Under the pieces are notes generated by a model. The model was not told the origin of the DNA. It was given only the letters and a program-made list of their open reading frames with translations, and did no database searches. The position numbers and the translations under genes are program-made. From NCBI GenBank assembly GCA_013347225.1, contig CP054595.1, positions 1,178,001 through 1,242,000 of the forward strand: a stretch of 64,000 nt of DNA. The letters are read 5' to 3'. Shown piece after piece: positions 28,488 to 38,185 of the stretch; position 1 is the first letter of the stretch; the number at the start of each line of letters is the position of its first letter. Source of the DNA: Candidatus Accumulibacter similis (lineage in GTDB: Bacteria > Pseudomonadota > Gammaproteobacteria > Burkholderiales > Rhodocyclaceae).

Positions 28488-29011
28488 AGATCTTCGGCAT
28501 CACCGGCTACTCGGGTGCCGGCAAGACGACGCTGGTCGAGCGCATGCTGCCGCAGATGATCGGGCGCGGCCTGCGGACCTCGGTCCTGAAGCACGCGCAT
28601 CATGATTTCGACATCGATCGCCCGGGCAAGGACTCGTTTCGCCACCGCCAGGCAGGGGCCGGCGAAGTGCTGCTCGCCAACGCTTCGCGCTGGGTGCTGA
28701 TGCACGAACTGCGCGGTGCGCCTGAGCCGACGCTCGCCGAATATGCGGCCCGTTTCTCGCCCTGTGATCTGCTTCTGGTCGAGGGTTTCAAGCACGAGGC
28801 GATTCCCCGGCTCGAGGTCCATCGGCCGGCCACCGGCAGGCCGGCGCTCTGGCCACAGCAGCCACAGATCGTCGCCGTCGCCTCCGACCAGGCCGCGCCG
28901 GCGGAGCTGCCGGCCGGGCTGTTCTGGCTCGACCTGAACGACGTGCCGACGATCGTCACTTTCATCCTCGATCATCTTCAACTAACCGGTGAAGCCGATG
29001 CTGTCCTTTGA
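28484..29011 (+). CDS. mobB: Molybdopterin-guanine dinucleotide biosynthesis adaptor protein MobB
   Basis: P-loop GTPase of 175 aa. Walker A is GYSGAGKTTLVERML at residues 8-22. VLKHAHHDFDIDRPGKDSFR and HRQAGAGEVLLA are characteristic MobB signatures, as is LLLVEGFKHEAIPRLEVHR. It assists MobA in attaching GMP to molybdopterin. It overlaps its upstream neighbour by four bases and moeA by 23 bp. Confidence 0.94.
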   Translation: MKIFGITGYSGAGKTTLVERMLPQMIGRGLRTSVLKHAHHDFDIDRPGKDSFRHRQAGAGEVLLANASRWVLMHELRGAPEPTLAEYAARFSPCDLLLVEGFKHEAIPRLEVHRPATGRPALWPQQPQIVAVASDQAAPAELPAGLFWLDLNDVPTIVTFILDHLQLTGEADAVL

Positions 29012-30203
29012 AGAAGCTCTTGCCCGCCTCCTTGCCGCAGCACCGGCGGTCGCCGAAGTCGAATCGCTGGCGACGCTGCACGCCGACCGGCGTGTCCTCG
29101 CGCAGGTGCAGACGGCAACGGTCGATGCGCCGCCGCTCGACAATTCGGCGATGGATGGCTATGCCGTCGCGGTGGCCGACGTGCCCCGGTTGGGGGCCTG
29201 CCTGCCGGTGACGCAGCGCATTCCCGCCGGTAGTGTCGGCAGCCGGCTGCAGCCGGGCAGCGCCGCACGCATCTTCACCGGCGCGCCGCTCCCGGCGGGG
29301 GCCGATGCGGTCGTGATGCAGGAACTCTGCGAACACGATGCTGGCGCCGTGCGCATCAACCACCTGCCGCGCAGCGGCGAACACATTCGCCGCGCCGGCA
29401 GCGACATCGCCGCCGGCAGCGAGATCCTCGCCTGCGGCCAGCGGCTGCGGCCGCAGGACACGGCGCTGGCGGCGTCGGTCGGCATCGCCTCGCTGCCGGT
29501 GTTCCGCCGCTTGCGGGTGGCGGTGCTGTGCACCGGCAACGAACTGCGGATGCCCGGCGAAACGCTGCCGCCGGGGGCGATCTACAACACCAACCGCTTC
29601 CTGCTGGCGGCGCTGCTCGAACGACTCGGCTGCGTCGTGCAGGATGCCGGCGCGGTCGCCGACTCCCTGCCGGCGACGCAGGCGGCGCTGCGGGCAGCGG
29701 CCAGCGGCAATGACCTCGTGATCTCTTCCGGCGGCGTCTCGGTCGGCGAGGAGGATCACGTCCGCGCGGCGGTCGAACTGGCCGGCAGGCTCGAAATGTG
29801 GAAGATCGCGATCAAGCCGGGCAAGCCTCTGGCTTTCGGCCATCTCGCCACGGACGGGCGCGAGATCCCCTTCGTCGGACTGCCGGGCAACCCGGTATCG
29901 TGCCTGGTCACCTTCGTCATGCTGGTGCGGCCGCTGCTCCTGCGCATGCAGGGGGTGCGGCAGGTGGCGCCGGCCAGCTACCGGCTGCACGCCGATTTCG
30001 ACTGGCCATTCCCGGACGCCCGGCGCGAGTTCCTGCGCGTGCGCAGCAACGGCGGCGGTGGCGTCGAGCTGTTCGACAACCAGGGTTCGGGCGTCCTGAC
30101 CTCGACCGTGTGGGCCGATGGCCTGGTCGACAACGAGCCACAGCAGGTGATCCGACGCGGCGATGCGGTCTCCTTCATGCCGTTTTCGGCCTTGCTGGAC
30201 TGA
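28989..30203 (+). CDS. moeA: Molybdopterin molybdenumtransferase
   Basis: Inserts molybdate into adenylylated molybdopterin (404 aa). Signatures include DNSAMDGYAVAVAD, RIFTGAPLPAGADAVVMQE, CTGNELRMPGE, SSGGVSVGEEDHV and LPGNPVSCLVTFVMLVRPLL. The chosen start is GTG 28989 inside mobB; ATG 28998 is an equally possible start three codons later. It is the second gene of a mobB-moeA-moaD-moaE run. Confidence 0.95.
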   Translation: MKPMLSFEEALARLLAAAPAVAEVESLATLHADRRVLAQVQTATVDAPPLDNSAMDGYAVAVADVPRLGACLPVTQRIPAGSVGSRLQPGSAARIFTGAPLPAGADAVVMQELCEHDAGAVRINHLPRSGEHIRRAGSDIAAGSEILACGQRLRPQDTALAASVGIASLPVFRRLRVAVLCTGNELRMPGETLPPGAIYNTNRFLLAALLERLGCVVQDAGAVADSLPATQAALRAAASGNDLVISSGGVSVGEEDHVRAAVELAGRLEMWKIAIKPGKPLAFGHLATDGREIPFVGLPGNPVSCLVTFVMLVRPLLLRMQGVRQVAPASYRLHADFDWPFPDARREFLRVRSNGGGGVELFDNQGSGVLTSTVWADGLVDNEPQQVIRRGDAVSFMPFSALLD

Positions 30204-30218
30204 ATCGCGGAGGCGCTG

Positions 30219-30470
30219 ATGCTGACCATTCTGTACTTTGCTTCGGTGCGCGAACGCGTCGGCCGGGCCGCCGAGGAACTGGTCCTGCCCGCCGGCGTCG
30301 CCGATGTCGCCGGGCTGCTCCGCCATCTCGGCCAGCGCGGTGACGCCTGGGAGGGGCTGGCGCGGATCGCGAACCTGCGCTGCGCGGTCAATCAGCAGAT
30401 GGTGCGGCTCGATTCGCCGCTCGCCGATGGCGACGAGGTGGCTTTCTTCCCGCCGGTGACCGGGGGCTGA
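30219..30470 (+). CDS. moaD: Molybdopterin synthase small subunit
   Basis: Ubiquitin-like sulfur carrier of 83 aa. The C-terminus VAFFPPVTGG ends in the Gly-Gly that is thiocarboxylated. VLYFASVRERVGRA-like N-terminus (LTILYFASVRERVG) is typical. GGAG precedes ATG 30219. It is followed four bases later by moaE. Confidence 0.94.
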   Translation: MLTILYFASVRERVGRAAEELVLPAGVADVAGLLRHLGQRGDAWEGLARIANLRCAVNQQMVRLDSPLADGDEVAFFPPVTGG

Positions 30471-30474
30471 GCGG

Positions 30475-30936
30475 ATGCACGTGCGGATCCAGGAAGCCGA
30501 TTTCGACGTCGGCAGCGAACTCGCCGCCCTGCGCCGCGCGGACCCGCGGATCGGCGCGCTGGCATCATTCGTCGGCCTCGTGCGCGATGTCAGCGGCGGC
30601 GCTGGCGTCAGCGAGATGAGCCTCGAACACTATCCCGGGATGACCGAGAAGGCGCTGGCGGCGATCGTCGGCGAAGCGCTGCAGCGCTGGTCGCTGATCG
30701 ACGTCCTGGTGATCCATCGCGTCGGCCGTCTGCTGCCCACCGAGCAGATCGTCCTCGTCGCCGTTGCCGCGGCGCACCGCGCGGAAGCCTTCGCGGGCTG
30801 CGAGTTCATCATGGACTATCTCAAGACGCGGGCGCCGTTCTGGAAGCGCGAGCTGACTCCGGAAGGGGCGCGCTGGGTCGAGGCGCGCGACGAGGACGAC
30901 CGCGCTGCCGAGCGCTGGCGGCAGCCGGGCGGCTGA
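30475..30936 (+). CDS. moaE: Molybdopterin synthase catalytic subunit
   Basis: Partner of MoaD, 153 aa, which converts cyclic pyranopterin monophosphate to molybdopterin. Family motifs are FVGLVRDVSGGAGVSEMSLE, IHRVGRLLPTEQIVLVAV, AHRAEAFAGCEFIMDYLKTR and PFWKRELTPEGARWVEA with the active-site Lys. It is the last gene of the cofactor run; the accessory island begins just after it. Confidence 0.95.
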   Translation: MHVRIQEADFDVGSELAALRRADPRIGALASFVGLVRDVSGGAGVSEMSLEHYPGMTEKALAAIVGEALQRWSLIDVLVIHRVGRLLPTEQIVLVAVAAAHRAEAFAGCEFIMDYLKTRAPFWKRELTPEGARWVEARDEDDRAAERWRQPGG

Positions 30937-31026
30937 GGGCCGGTCGTGCTGCGCTTGAGCGTCTTCGCGCTTGCAGCCATGCCGACCCGCGCTTTCCGCC
31001 GCCAAATTTCCGCGGTTTCGCACCGC

Positions 31027-31249
31027 CGCCAACAGCTTGCGAAGCGTGTAGCCCGGCGCCTTGGCGGGTAGCACAGGGTTGAGTCCCGCTGGAGCATCGC
31101 GCGCGTTGCGCGATGCTCAACCGCTGGAAGTGGTCGCGCTTGGCGGCACGCTCACCGTGACCGATCTCGGTACCGCTTCTCACCAACCAGCCGGCGCTTT
31201 CGCACCAAGTGAGGACCGACTCCTTGACGGTGGTTGCGGCAAGAACCAT
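31027..31249 (-). pseudogene. Decayed N-terminal fragment of an HsdR-type restriction subunit
   Basis: In one minus-strand frame TVKESVLTWCESAGWLV and RSGTEIGHGERAAKRDHF resemble the N-terminus of COG0610-type HsdR proteins (alxWLexLGwxvxxGpeIapGexxaeR). In a shifted frame LNPVLPAKAPGYTLRKLLA resembles the following LNPxLPxeAlddAfRKL segment. A frameshift near 31130 separates them and no downstream domains remain. This family differs from the intact hsdR next door. The 347-bp interval 30937-31283 contains nothing else I can support. Confidence 0.5.
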
Positions 31250-31283
31250 CTGGCCGCAGAAAAGGGTGTCAATTGAAGTGACA

Positions 31284-34200
31284 TCAGTTCACCGCGTCGA
31301 GAGCTTCGATGAACTCCGCGATCACCTGAACCTGCTGGTCGTCCGCGCCGCTCAGGACAATCGGCTCGAAGGCCGGGTTCACAGGTTGCAGAGTGATCCT
31401 CGTATGGCGCCACGAATCTCCGTCGGTCGCCTTCTCGCTTTCGTAGCGCTTGACGGTGTAGCGCTGACTCGTCTCGGGATCGGTGATGTCCCGGAGTTGG
31501 ACGAGAACGGTCTTTCCCTGCCGCGTACCCTCGACCGGCGAGCGGAACAGGCAGTACGCACCGTCAGGGATTGCTGGCTCCATGGACTTGCCAACGACCT
31601 GAGCAACGAACATGCCGGGGCGCAGGCGATGCCGGGTCGCGAAAGCCACCCACTCGAACTCCTCATCACGGACACCTTGCGGATCGCCAAGAGCACCAGC
31701 GGCGGCCTTGAGCGGAACCAGCGGCACGCAGGTCACGTAGCGTTGCTCCGCTGTCGGCTCGATGACCCGAAGCCGCGGCGGCAGCCGAGACACCATCTCT
31801 CGGCCGGCTGCTACCGTATCGCTCCGCAGGCGCCGGTACGCCTCGGAAGCCATCCACGCAGTGACGATTTTCTGGAATGGCACATCGTTCATGTAGCGCA
31901 CGAAGATCTCTTCGTTCTGCTCCATACGCTCGACGAACAGGGTCTCCAACAGATTCTTGAACACCAGTTCGAACTTGTCTCCCGGATTGACAGCGGCAGC
32001 CTGCCGCAAGCCGTCGTCGGCCATCGCTGCCTCGACGATCTGGTCAAAGAAAAGCTGATCCGCCTGGTTGAAGTCCGTCCCGAAGCGCTCGTTCACGATA
32101 TCAATGAGCTGCGACAGCGGCACCGGTTGAGGCCGCACCAGACCACTGCCAACCTCCGTCGGTCCGTCGAGGCGCCGGGCTTCACCGTCCTTCAGCGAAA
32201 TCGATCCCTCGCTGATCTTCTGCAGGCGGTAGTAGTCGAGCCGAACGTCGTCGTCGAATTGATAGGCCGGGCCGCTCCTGCGCCGGGGCAGCTTTGCCGC
32301 AAGGTGGCGGAGAAACACGTACAAGCGTTCGAGGTCGGAGTCCTGATACGGGATGATCTGGCTCAGGAAGCCATAAAGGTTCAGAAACGCCTGCATTTTG
32401 CCCCGCCAGAGTTCCGCCTCTTCCTCGTTGTCCTTCTGGCGCACCTTGAAGCGCGAGACCGCCGGGTCGAGCGCCGCGTTCATCGTCTGGTGGTCCATCG
32501 CGCTCTGGCGCTGCTTGGGCTTGAAGTACACGGCGCAGAACCGCTCGATCTCCTCGTCCAGGTAGATCCCGGAGGCGTCGAGCTCGCCCTTGATCGCATA
32601 CATGCGCGCGGGGTCGACCTGCTCGCCCATCTCCGCACCTTCGTAATAGACCTTGAACGCCTCGCGGATTTCCTCGCGGTCATTCACAAAGTCGAGGACG
32701 AAGGTATCCTCCTTGAGCGGATGCATCCGGTTCAAGCGCGACAGCGTCTGCACGGCCTGGATGCCCGCAAGCCGTTTGTCTACGAACATGGTGTGCAAGA
32801 GCGGCTGGTCGAATCCGGTCTGGTACTTCTCCGCGACGAGCAGGACGAGGTACTCCTGCGACGCGAACTTTTCGGGCAGCTCTTTCTCGGAGATGCCGTG
32901 GTTCATGCCTACCTCGGTGTAGTTGACGTCGGCGAGCTTGTCGTCCTGCACCGTGCCCGAGAACGCCACCAGCGACTTGATGGCGTAGCCCTTCTCCCGG
33001 ATGTAGCGATCGAAGCTCTGCTTGTAGCGTACGGCTTCAAGGCGTGAGCCCGTGACCACCATCGCCTTGGCCCGACCACCGATCTTATGGCGGGTGACGG
33101 CCTGGAAGTGCTCGACCATCACCGCGGTCTTCTGCGCGATGTTGTGCGGGTGCAGCTTCATGAAACGCGCCAACGCCTGCGCCGCCTTCTTGCGCTCGAC
33201 GTTGGGATCGTCCTCGCAGGCCTTGAGCAGCTTGAAATAGGTCGCGTAGCTCGTGTATTGCTTCAGCACGTCGAGGATGAACTCCTCTTCGATCGCCTGC
33301 CGCATCGTGTAGCGGTGCGCGGCCTGCCCATCGCGGCCAAAAACGGCGAGCGTCTTGTGCTTGGGAGTGGCGGTGAAGGCGAAGAAGCTCAGGTTCGACT
33401 GCCGGCCGCGCTTGGCCATGCTGCGAAACAGATCCTCCATGCCGTCGCGCCCTTCCTCGGTCGCGCGCCTTTTCGCTTCTTCCCGTAGCCCCTCGCCGCC
33501 GAGCACCTCCTTGAGGTCGGTGGCCGTCTCGCCGCCCTGCGAGCTGTGGGCCTCGTCGATGATCACGGCACAACGTCGGGTGGCGAGCGTACCCGTGCCA
33601 CTCTCACCACGCTCCTCGGCCAGCTTGAGCAACTGCCGCGAGACGAACGGAAACTTCTGCAGCGTCGTAATGATCACCGGTACGGCATTTTCGAGCGCCT
33701 CGGCGAGCTGCCGCGAGCTCTCGTCGATGCGTTGCACCACACCGCGCTTGTGTTCGAACTGGTAGATCGTGTCCTGAAGCTGCTGGTCGAGCACCACGCG
33801 GTCGGTCACCACGATGACGCTATCGAACACGCGCTGGTTGGCCGCGTCGTGCAGCGACGCGAGCCGATGCGTCAGCCAGCCGATGGTGTTGCTCTTGCCA
33901 CTGCCGGCCGAGTGCTCGACGAGGTAGTTGTACCCAACGCCCTCGCTGCGCGCGGCGTCCACCAACTGGCGCACCGCCTGAAGCTGGTGGTAGCGGGGGA
34001 AGATCATCGACTCGGTCTTGACCTTGCGCCCCTGGTCGTCGCGCTTCTCGTCGATCTGCAGGTGGATGAAGCGCGCGAGCAGGTCGAGCAGGCTGTCCCG
34101 CTGCAGCACCTCTTCCCACAGGTAGGCCGTGCGATAGCTCCTCCCGGCCGGATCGGGCGGGTTGCCGGCGCCGCCGTCGCAGCCCCTGTTGAAGGGGAGG

Positions 34201-34835
34201 AAGTGCGTCGCCGTACCCGCCAGCCGGGTAGTCATCAGCACCGACTCCGTATCCACCGCGAAATGCACCAGCGTGCGACGCTTGAACTCAAAAATCGGCT
34301 CGCGCGGGTCGCGGTCCTGCCTGTACTGCCGGCGCGCATCCTCGACACGCTGGCCGGTGAGCGGATTCTTCAGCTCAACCGTGGCAACGGGAATGCCGTT
34401 CAGGCTCAAGGTCACATCGAGTGATTTCTCCGAGCGCGGCGAAAAGTGAAGCTGCCGGGTCAAGCCCAGGCGGTTCGCGGCGTAGCGCGCCTCCAGCTCC
34501 GGATTCAGCTCGTGCGCGGCCTTGAAGTACGCCGCATGCAGCGTCCGGCCGTAGCACTTGAAGCCGTGGCGCAGCGTCGCAAGCGCGCCGTTCTGGTCCA
34601 TCCATTTACACAGATCGCCAAGGATCTGCTCGCCGGTCTTGTCGCCGTGCAGCGCTTCCAGCTTCGCCCACTCCTTGGGCTGTGTCTCGCGGATGAAGGC
34701 CAGCACCGTCTCCGGGAAAATGGCGCGCTCGCGGTCGAAGCCCTCGCGGGCAACTGGGACGTAGCCGTCTTGGAGGAGGTGCGCTTCGATGACGGACTCG
34801 AAGGCCGTCTCGGAGTGGCGCGGCGTGCTCGTCAC
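31284..34835 (-). CDS. hsdR: Type I restriction subunit R with C-terminal LexA-like S24 peptidase domain
   Basis: Restriction and translocation subunit, 1183 aa. An N-terminal PD-(D/E)xK nuclease has Asp140 in SLDVTLS and Glu154/Lys156 in VELKNP. The helicase core has Walker A SAGSGKS (309-315), [11 protein letters not shown] (DEAH 427-430), [10 protein letters not shown] and [11 protein letters not shown]. The last ~148 residues (1036-1183) read as an S24 peptidase: [11 protein letters not shown] with an Ala1046-Gly1047 bond, [17 protein letters not shown] with Ser1084, and [10 protein letters not shown] with Lys1129. Most HsdR proteins lack this part. GTG 34835 overlaps the rhuM stop (GTGA) and GGAGGAG precedes it. 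Confidence 0.92.
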   Translation of the reverse strand: MTSTPRHSETAFESVIEAHLLQDGYVPVAREGFDRERAIFPETVLAFIRETQPKEWAKLEALHGDKTGEQILGDLCKWMDQNGALATLRHGFKCYGRTLHAAYFKAAHELNPELEARYAANRLGLTRQLHFSPRSEKSLDVTLSLNGIPVATVELKNPLTGQRVEDARRQYRQDRDPREPIFEFKRRTLVHFAVDTESVLMTTRLAGTATHFLPFNRGCDGGAGNPPDPAGRSYRTAYLWEEVLQRDSLLDLLARFIHLQIDEKRDDQGRKVKTESMIFPRYHQLQAVRQLVDAARSEGVGYNYLVEHSAGSGKSNTIGWLTHRLASLHDAANQRVFDSVIVVTDRVVLDQQLQDTIYQFEHKRGVVQRIDESSRQLAEALENAVPVIITTLQKFPFVSRQLLKLAEERGESGTGTLATRRCAVIIDEAHSSQGGETATDLKEVLGGEGLREEAKRRATEEGRDGMEDLFRSMAKRGRQSNLSFFAFTATPKHKTLAVFGRDGQAAHRYTMRQAIEEEFILDVLKQYTSYATYFKLLKACEDDPNVERKKAAQALARFMKLHPHNIAQKTAVMVEHFQAVTRHKIGGRAKAMVVTGSRLEAVRYKQSFDRYIREKGYAIKSLVAFSGTVQDDKLADVNYTEVGMNHGISEKELPEKFASQEYLVLLVAEKYQTGFDQPLLHTMFVDKRLAGIQAVQTLSRLNRMHPLKEDTFVLDFVNDREEIREAFKVYYEGAEMGEQVDPARMYAIKGELDASGIYLDEEIERFCAVYFKPKQRQSAMDHQTMNAALDPAVSRFKVRQKDNEEEAELWRGKMQAFLNLYGFLSQIIPYQDSDLERLYVFLRHLAAKLPRRRSGPAYQFDDDVRLDYYRLQKISEGSISLKDGEARRLDGPTEVGSGLVRPQPVPLSQLIDIVNERFGTDFNQADQLFFDQIVEAAMADDGLRQAAAVNPGDKFELVFKNLLETLFVERMEQNEEIFVRYMNDVPFQKIVTAWMASEAYRRLRSDTVAAGREMVSRLPPRLRVIEPTAEQRYVTCVPLVPLKAAAGALGDPQGVRDEEFEWVAFATRHRLRPGMFVAQVVGKSMEPAIPDGAYCLFRSPVEGTRQGKTVLVQLRDITDPETSQRYTVKRYESEKATDGDSWRHTRITLQPVNPAFEPIVLSGADDQQVQVIAEFIEALDAVN

Positions 34836-35872
34836 GACTCCTCCTTCCTCTTGCGGATGTGCTTCGACTCGATGCGCTTCACCTCGGCCTCGAAGTCGCT
34901 CTCGAACTCGCGGTCCTGGCGCACGCGGAACCTGTCGTACTGCTCCTCGGCGAGGCGCCTGGCCACCTCGGCGGAGACCTTGCCGGCGTTCGCGAGGACC
35001 TCGTACTCGTTGAACTGCAGGAAGGCGTCGAGTCTCGCGACCCAATCGGCCATCTTCATCGGAATCTGCCGCGCGGCCTGATTCTCCGCGTAGTCGAGGT
35101 ACATCGACACGATGCGCTCAAGCTCCTTGATCTCGTGCTCGATCAGGTAGTTCTTCGCGACGCTGACATCGCCCTTCAGGATCTTGCCCCTGGGGGCGTT
35201 CTTCCACGTGGTGAGCCCCATCCAGGGCTTCTCGGCGTCGGATCGCTCGGCAATCAGCTCGGCGGCGGTCTTGCCCGTGACTGCCCAGTGCAGCTTGTTC
35301 TGTACGGTCTTGAAGAACGTCTGCGTCGTCTCGGCGTGCTTGTCGTAGTCGATGCTGCACTGCTCGTAGATGTCGGTGATCTTCAGGTAGAAGCGCCGCT
35401 CGCTGGCGCGGATCTCGCGGATTCGCTCGAGCAGCTCGTCGAAGTAGTCCTTGCCGAAGCGCTTGTTCAGCTTCAGCCGCTCGTCGTCGAGGACGAACCC
35501 CTTGACGATGAACTCGCGCAGGGTCTGCGTTGCCCAGATGCGGAACTGCGTGGCCTGCGCGCTGTTGACCCGGTAGCCGACCGAGATGATCGCGTCGAGG
35601 TTGTAGAACTCGATCTCGCGCCTGACCTCGCGATTTCCCTCGCGTTGAACTCTTAGAAGTTTTCGAAGAGTTGGATCCCGGGCCAGTTCACCCGACGCGT
35701 AAATCTCCTTCAGGTGGTAGCTGATGGTCGGAATCTCGACACCGAACAGCTCGGCGATGCGCTTCTGATCGAGCCAGAAGGTCTCCGATTGGTAGAGCAC
35801 CTCGACCCGCACGGCATCGTTTGCCGTGCGGTAGAGAATCAGCTCGCCCTCTTGCGGGGGCTGGTCGGTCAC
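34832..35872 (-). CDS. RhuM-family protein
   Basis: A 346-aa protein of the RhuM family, often found inside type I restriction loci. Recognisable stretches are [60 protein letters not shown] and [20 protein letters not shown]. The N-terminal part resembles a helix-turn-helix. The function is not established; a regulatory or virulence-associated role has been proposed. GTG 35872 follows GGGAGGG and overlaps the stop of the upstream hsdR fragment (GTGA). Its own stop overlaps the hsdR start. Confidence 0.85.
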   Translation of the reverse strand: MTDQPPQEGELILYRTANDAVRVEVLYQSETFWLDQKRIAELFGVEIPTISYHLKEIYASGELARDPTLRKLLRVQREGNREVRREIEFYNLDAIISVGYRVNSAQATQFRIWATQTLREFIVKGFVLDDERLKLNKRFGKDYFDELLERIREIRASERRFYLKITDIYEQCSIDYDKHAETTQTFFKTVQNKLHWAVTGKTAAELIAERSDAEKPWMGLTTWKNAPRGKILKGDVSVAKNYLIEHEIKELERIVSMYLDYAENQAARQIPMKMADWVARLDAFLQFNEYEVLANAGKVSAEVARRLAEEQYDRFRVRQDREFESDFEAEVKRIESKHIRKRKEES

Positions 35873-36231
35873 AGTTGCCCTCCCGGACCAGCGTGGAGGT
35901 TCCCTCGGGCATCGAAGCTGTTCGCGCAGGTCCCCCCGAACGCCGCGCGAAGTGGGCCCGCGTAGCAGTAGAAGCCATGGCGCAGGATCGCGAGCGAACC
36001 GTTCTGGTCCATCCATTTGCAAAGATCGCCGTGGATCTGCTCGCCCGTCTTGTCCCCGAGCAGAGCCCCCAGCTTCCGCAAGCGAGATTCGCCAAACGGC
36101 GTCTGGCGAATGGCGGCGAGCACCAACTCGGAGAAAATAGCGTGCTCGCGGTCGACGGATACGTACCGGTTCTGGAGGAGGTGCGCTTCGATGACGGCCT
36201 CAAAGGCGGTTTCGCTGTACTTGGCGGTGCT
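35869..36231 (-). pseudogene. Truncated duplicate of the hsdR N-terminus
   Basis: The frame reads [20 protein letters not shown], then [20 protein letters not shown] and LAILRHGFYCYA, aligning along its length with residues 3-103 of the intact HsdR ([40 protein letters not shown]). Similarity stops near 35938 and the frame closes with ~22 unrelated residues at 35869. No ATG, GTG or TTG is present where the HsdR start should be, although GGAGGA survives upstream. It is a remnant, probably left by recombination when the current hsdR was acquired or duplicated. Confidence 0.82.
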
Positions 36232-36236
36232 TATGG

Positions 36237-36920
36237 CTATAGCTGTCCTCCAGTACGAGGGATCGGGTTTTCGTTGACGTCGAAAGAGGCCGCGTGTGTG
36301 CCGATGAACGCCTCGCGCAGTCTTCGACGCATGTCTATGTCGGCAGCGAACACTGTCCACCAGATCGAGAACTCACCGCGGGCCGTGGCGAAACTGACGA
36401 TCAGTTCGCGCACTTCGTTTGTGTCTTGCCCAGCGAGTATATCCCGAGCCCATTCGGCTTTCTCCCACGCTTGTTGCCGGCGTAGCCAACGCTGATCCGC
36501 CGTGGTGGGCGCTTGGCCTGGTCCGCCTGGATATCGATCGAGGCCAGTCAAACTGATCGTTGCTTGAGCCTTCGCCGCCAAGTTCGGCGCTAGCGCCGCA
36601 TCAGGTTGAATCATCCCACCGCGAACGTACTCGAATGCGCGTAACGTGTTGTCGGCATCCGGCCATAGGTAATCAACCAAGTTGATTGGTGTACTGCCCT
36701 TGCTGGAGTTGCAGTTCACGCAACCCAGAAGGAAGTTCGCCCAGTCGGTGCACAGAGCAGCAGCGCGCGACTTTGGCTGGATGTGTTCCACCGCCAGATT
36801 CGTTTCGATTTGCCGTTCGCAGTAGCTGCAGTAGTCCCCAAGGCGCGCGCGTAGATCCGACAGAGCATTCTGGTACTTGTCGTAGACCGCAGGCGCCGCT
36901 CCCTTGTCAACGGGTCGCAT
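36237..36920 (-). CDS. ptuB: PtuB-like HNH endonuclease (Septu-type defence)
   Basis: A 227-aa HNH nuclease. Zinc ligands and catalytic residues are clear: Cys31/Cys34 in DYCSYCERQIE, His46 in VEHIQPKS, Cys67/Cys70 and Asn71 in LLGCVNCNSSKG. This CxxC...HxxPKS...CxxCN layout matches the HNH proteins of Septu and retron-Ec78-type systems. ATG 36920 lies inside the 3' end of the ATPase gene (14-bp overlap), indicating coupled translation. It probably cuts nucleic acid when released or triggered by the ATPase; that is inferred from known PtuAB. Confidence 0.82.
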   Translation of the reverse strand: MRPVDKGAAPAVYDKYQNALSDLRARLGDYCSYCERQIETNLAVEHIQPKSRAAALCTDWANFLLGCVNCNSSKGSTPINLVDYLWPDADNTLRAFEYVRGGMIQPDAALAPNLAAKAQATISLTGLDRYPGGPGQAPTTADQRWLRRQQAWEKAEWARDILAGQDTNEVRELIVSFATARGEFSIWWTVFAADIDMRRRLREAFIGTHAASFDVNENPIPRTGGQL

Positions 36921-38181
36921 CGCCGCCACCCCCACGCTGCGCCTCGCGTTCAAGCTTGAGCAATGCCTGAAACGCCGGATCGTCGCTGAATGGTGCGGCG
37001 AGTTCGTTGAGCCGTTGTTCGGCGGCCTCCACACCGGCCGCGCTCGGGCCGGACTCCCTGACCAAGCGAAAGTAAGCGTCAGCCGCCTCCATCATTTGAC
37101 GATACCGCTCGCTCTTCTGCGGCACCTCCACACCCTGCACGTTCTCGGCGATGTCCTCGATGCTCTTGTCCGCGTACTCCGCAAACGCATCCGGATCGAG
37201 ATTGATTAGCTCCCCCGGTCGCATCGCCTGAATGACGAAGGGCGAATGCGTAGTCACGATGAACTGGATGTTCGGGAACGTCCCGCGCAGCTTCTCGCTG
37301 ACCTCGCGCTGCCAAATTGGGTGCAGGTGCAGCTCCAGCTCGTCGATGAGGACTACGCCTGCGCCGTGAAGCGGCTGGTCGAGCATTGGATTCGCCAACG
37401 CCAGTCGCCGGCCAAGGTCGCAGATCAGCGCCAAGAACGAGCGCTCCCCGTCCGACAGCTGCGACAGGTCCAGGGACACACCACCCTTGTCGACCAATAG
37501 GCGGAGCGGCTTCTCCTGAACTCGCAGGTTCTCGAAGCCGCCCAGGAAGGTCGTGAGTGCGCGCGAAATCGCTTCGACGGCGCGGTTCCCAAGATAGTGG
37601 GGGTTGTCGGCCCGCTCTGTCCGTTCGACGGTGACGGCGCTCCGGTATCGCGCCATGAAATCACGGAAGTTCACGGTGCGGTTGAAGAGTGCGCCCGAGT
37701 ACGCTGCTGCCTGGCCGCGTGGCACTTCGGACGGCAACTTCTTCGGGAGCCGATAGCCCGCTCTGTCGGTCGTGTAGTAGACCGCCAGCGGCGCGGCGTC
37801 GTCGGCGCGCGTCGGGTCACCGTAGGCATTCCGTACCCCGCGCTTGACGGCTGCCGGCAACTTGGTCGGCGTGATCCGGCGTCGCTCCTTGTCGTAGGTG
37901 AGCTTGTACTCAAGCGGAATTCCAGCGCAGACGACCTTCATGGCTAGCTCCGCGGACCCAGCTTCCAGGTTCACTTCCGAGGGAGTGATCGTGCGATAAC
38001 CGCTTCGGGCGGGTGACACGAGTGGCAGAAACCGGGAACACAAGAAAGCCAGCCCGTCGAGCAGTGCCGTCTTTCCCCGTCCGTTGATGCCGGCGACGAC
38101 GGTGAACCGATTCGAGAAGCGGAAGGCCGGTGGCGAGGCATGCACGCGGTAGTTGTGGAGGGTGAGTTCGCGGATTCTCAT
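36907..38181 (-). CDS. ptuA: PtuA-like AAA/ABC-type ATPase (Septu-type defence)
   Basis: A 424-aa SMC/ABC-like ATPase. Walker A is GINGRGKTALLDG (residues 31-43), the signature is LSQLSDGERSFLAL, Walker B is GVVLIDELELHLHP, and FIVTTHSPFVIQAM is the switch region. The architecture (N-terminal RIRELTLHNYR, C-terminal helices) fits PtuA and related defence ATPases. It begins four bases after hsdS ends and overlaps the HNH gene, so it belongs to the restriction operon transcript. Confidence 0.84.
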   Translation of the reverse strand: MRIRELTLHNYRVHASPPAFRFSNRFTVVAGINGRGKTALLDGLAFLCSRFLPLVSPARSGYRTITPSEVNLEAGSAELAMKVVCAGIPLEYKLTYDKERRRITPTKLPAAVKRGVRNAYGDPTRADDAAPLAVYYTTDRAGYRLPKKLPSEVPRGQAAAYSGALFNRTVNFRDFMARYRSAVTVERTERADNPHYLGNRAVEAISRALTTFLGGFENLRVQEKPLRLLVDKGGVSLDLSQLSDGERSFLALICDLGRRLALANPMLDQPLHGAGVVLIDELELHLHPIWQREVSEKLRGTFPNIQFIVTTHSPFVIQAMRPGELINLDPDAFAEYADKSIEDIAENVQGVEVPQKSERYRQMMEAADAYFRLVRESGPSAAGVEAAEQRLNELAAPFSDDPAFQALLKLEREAQRGGGGDATR

Positions 38182-38185
38182 TGCG

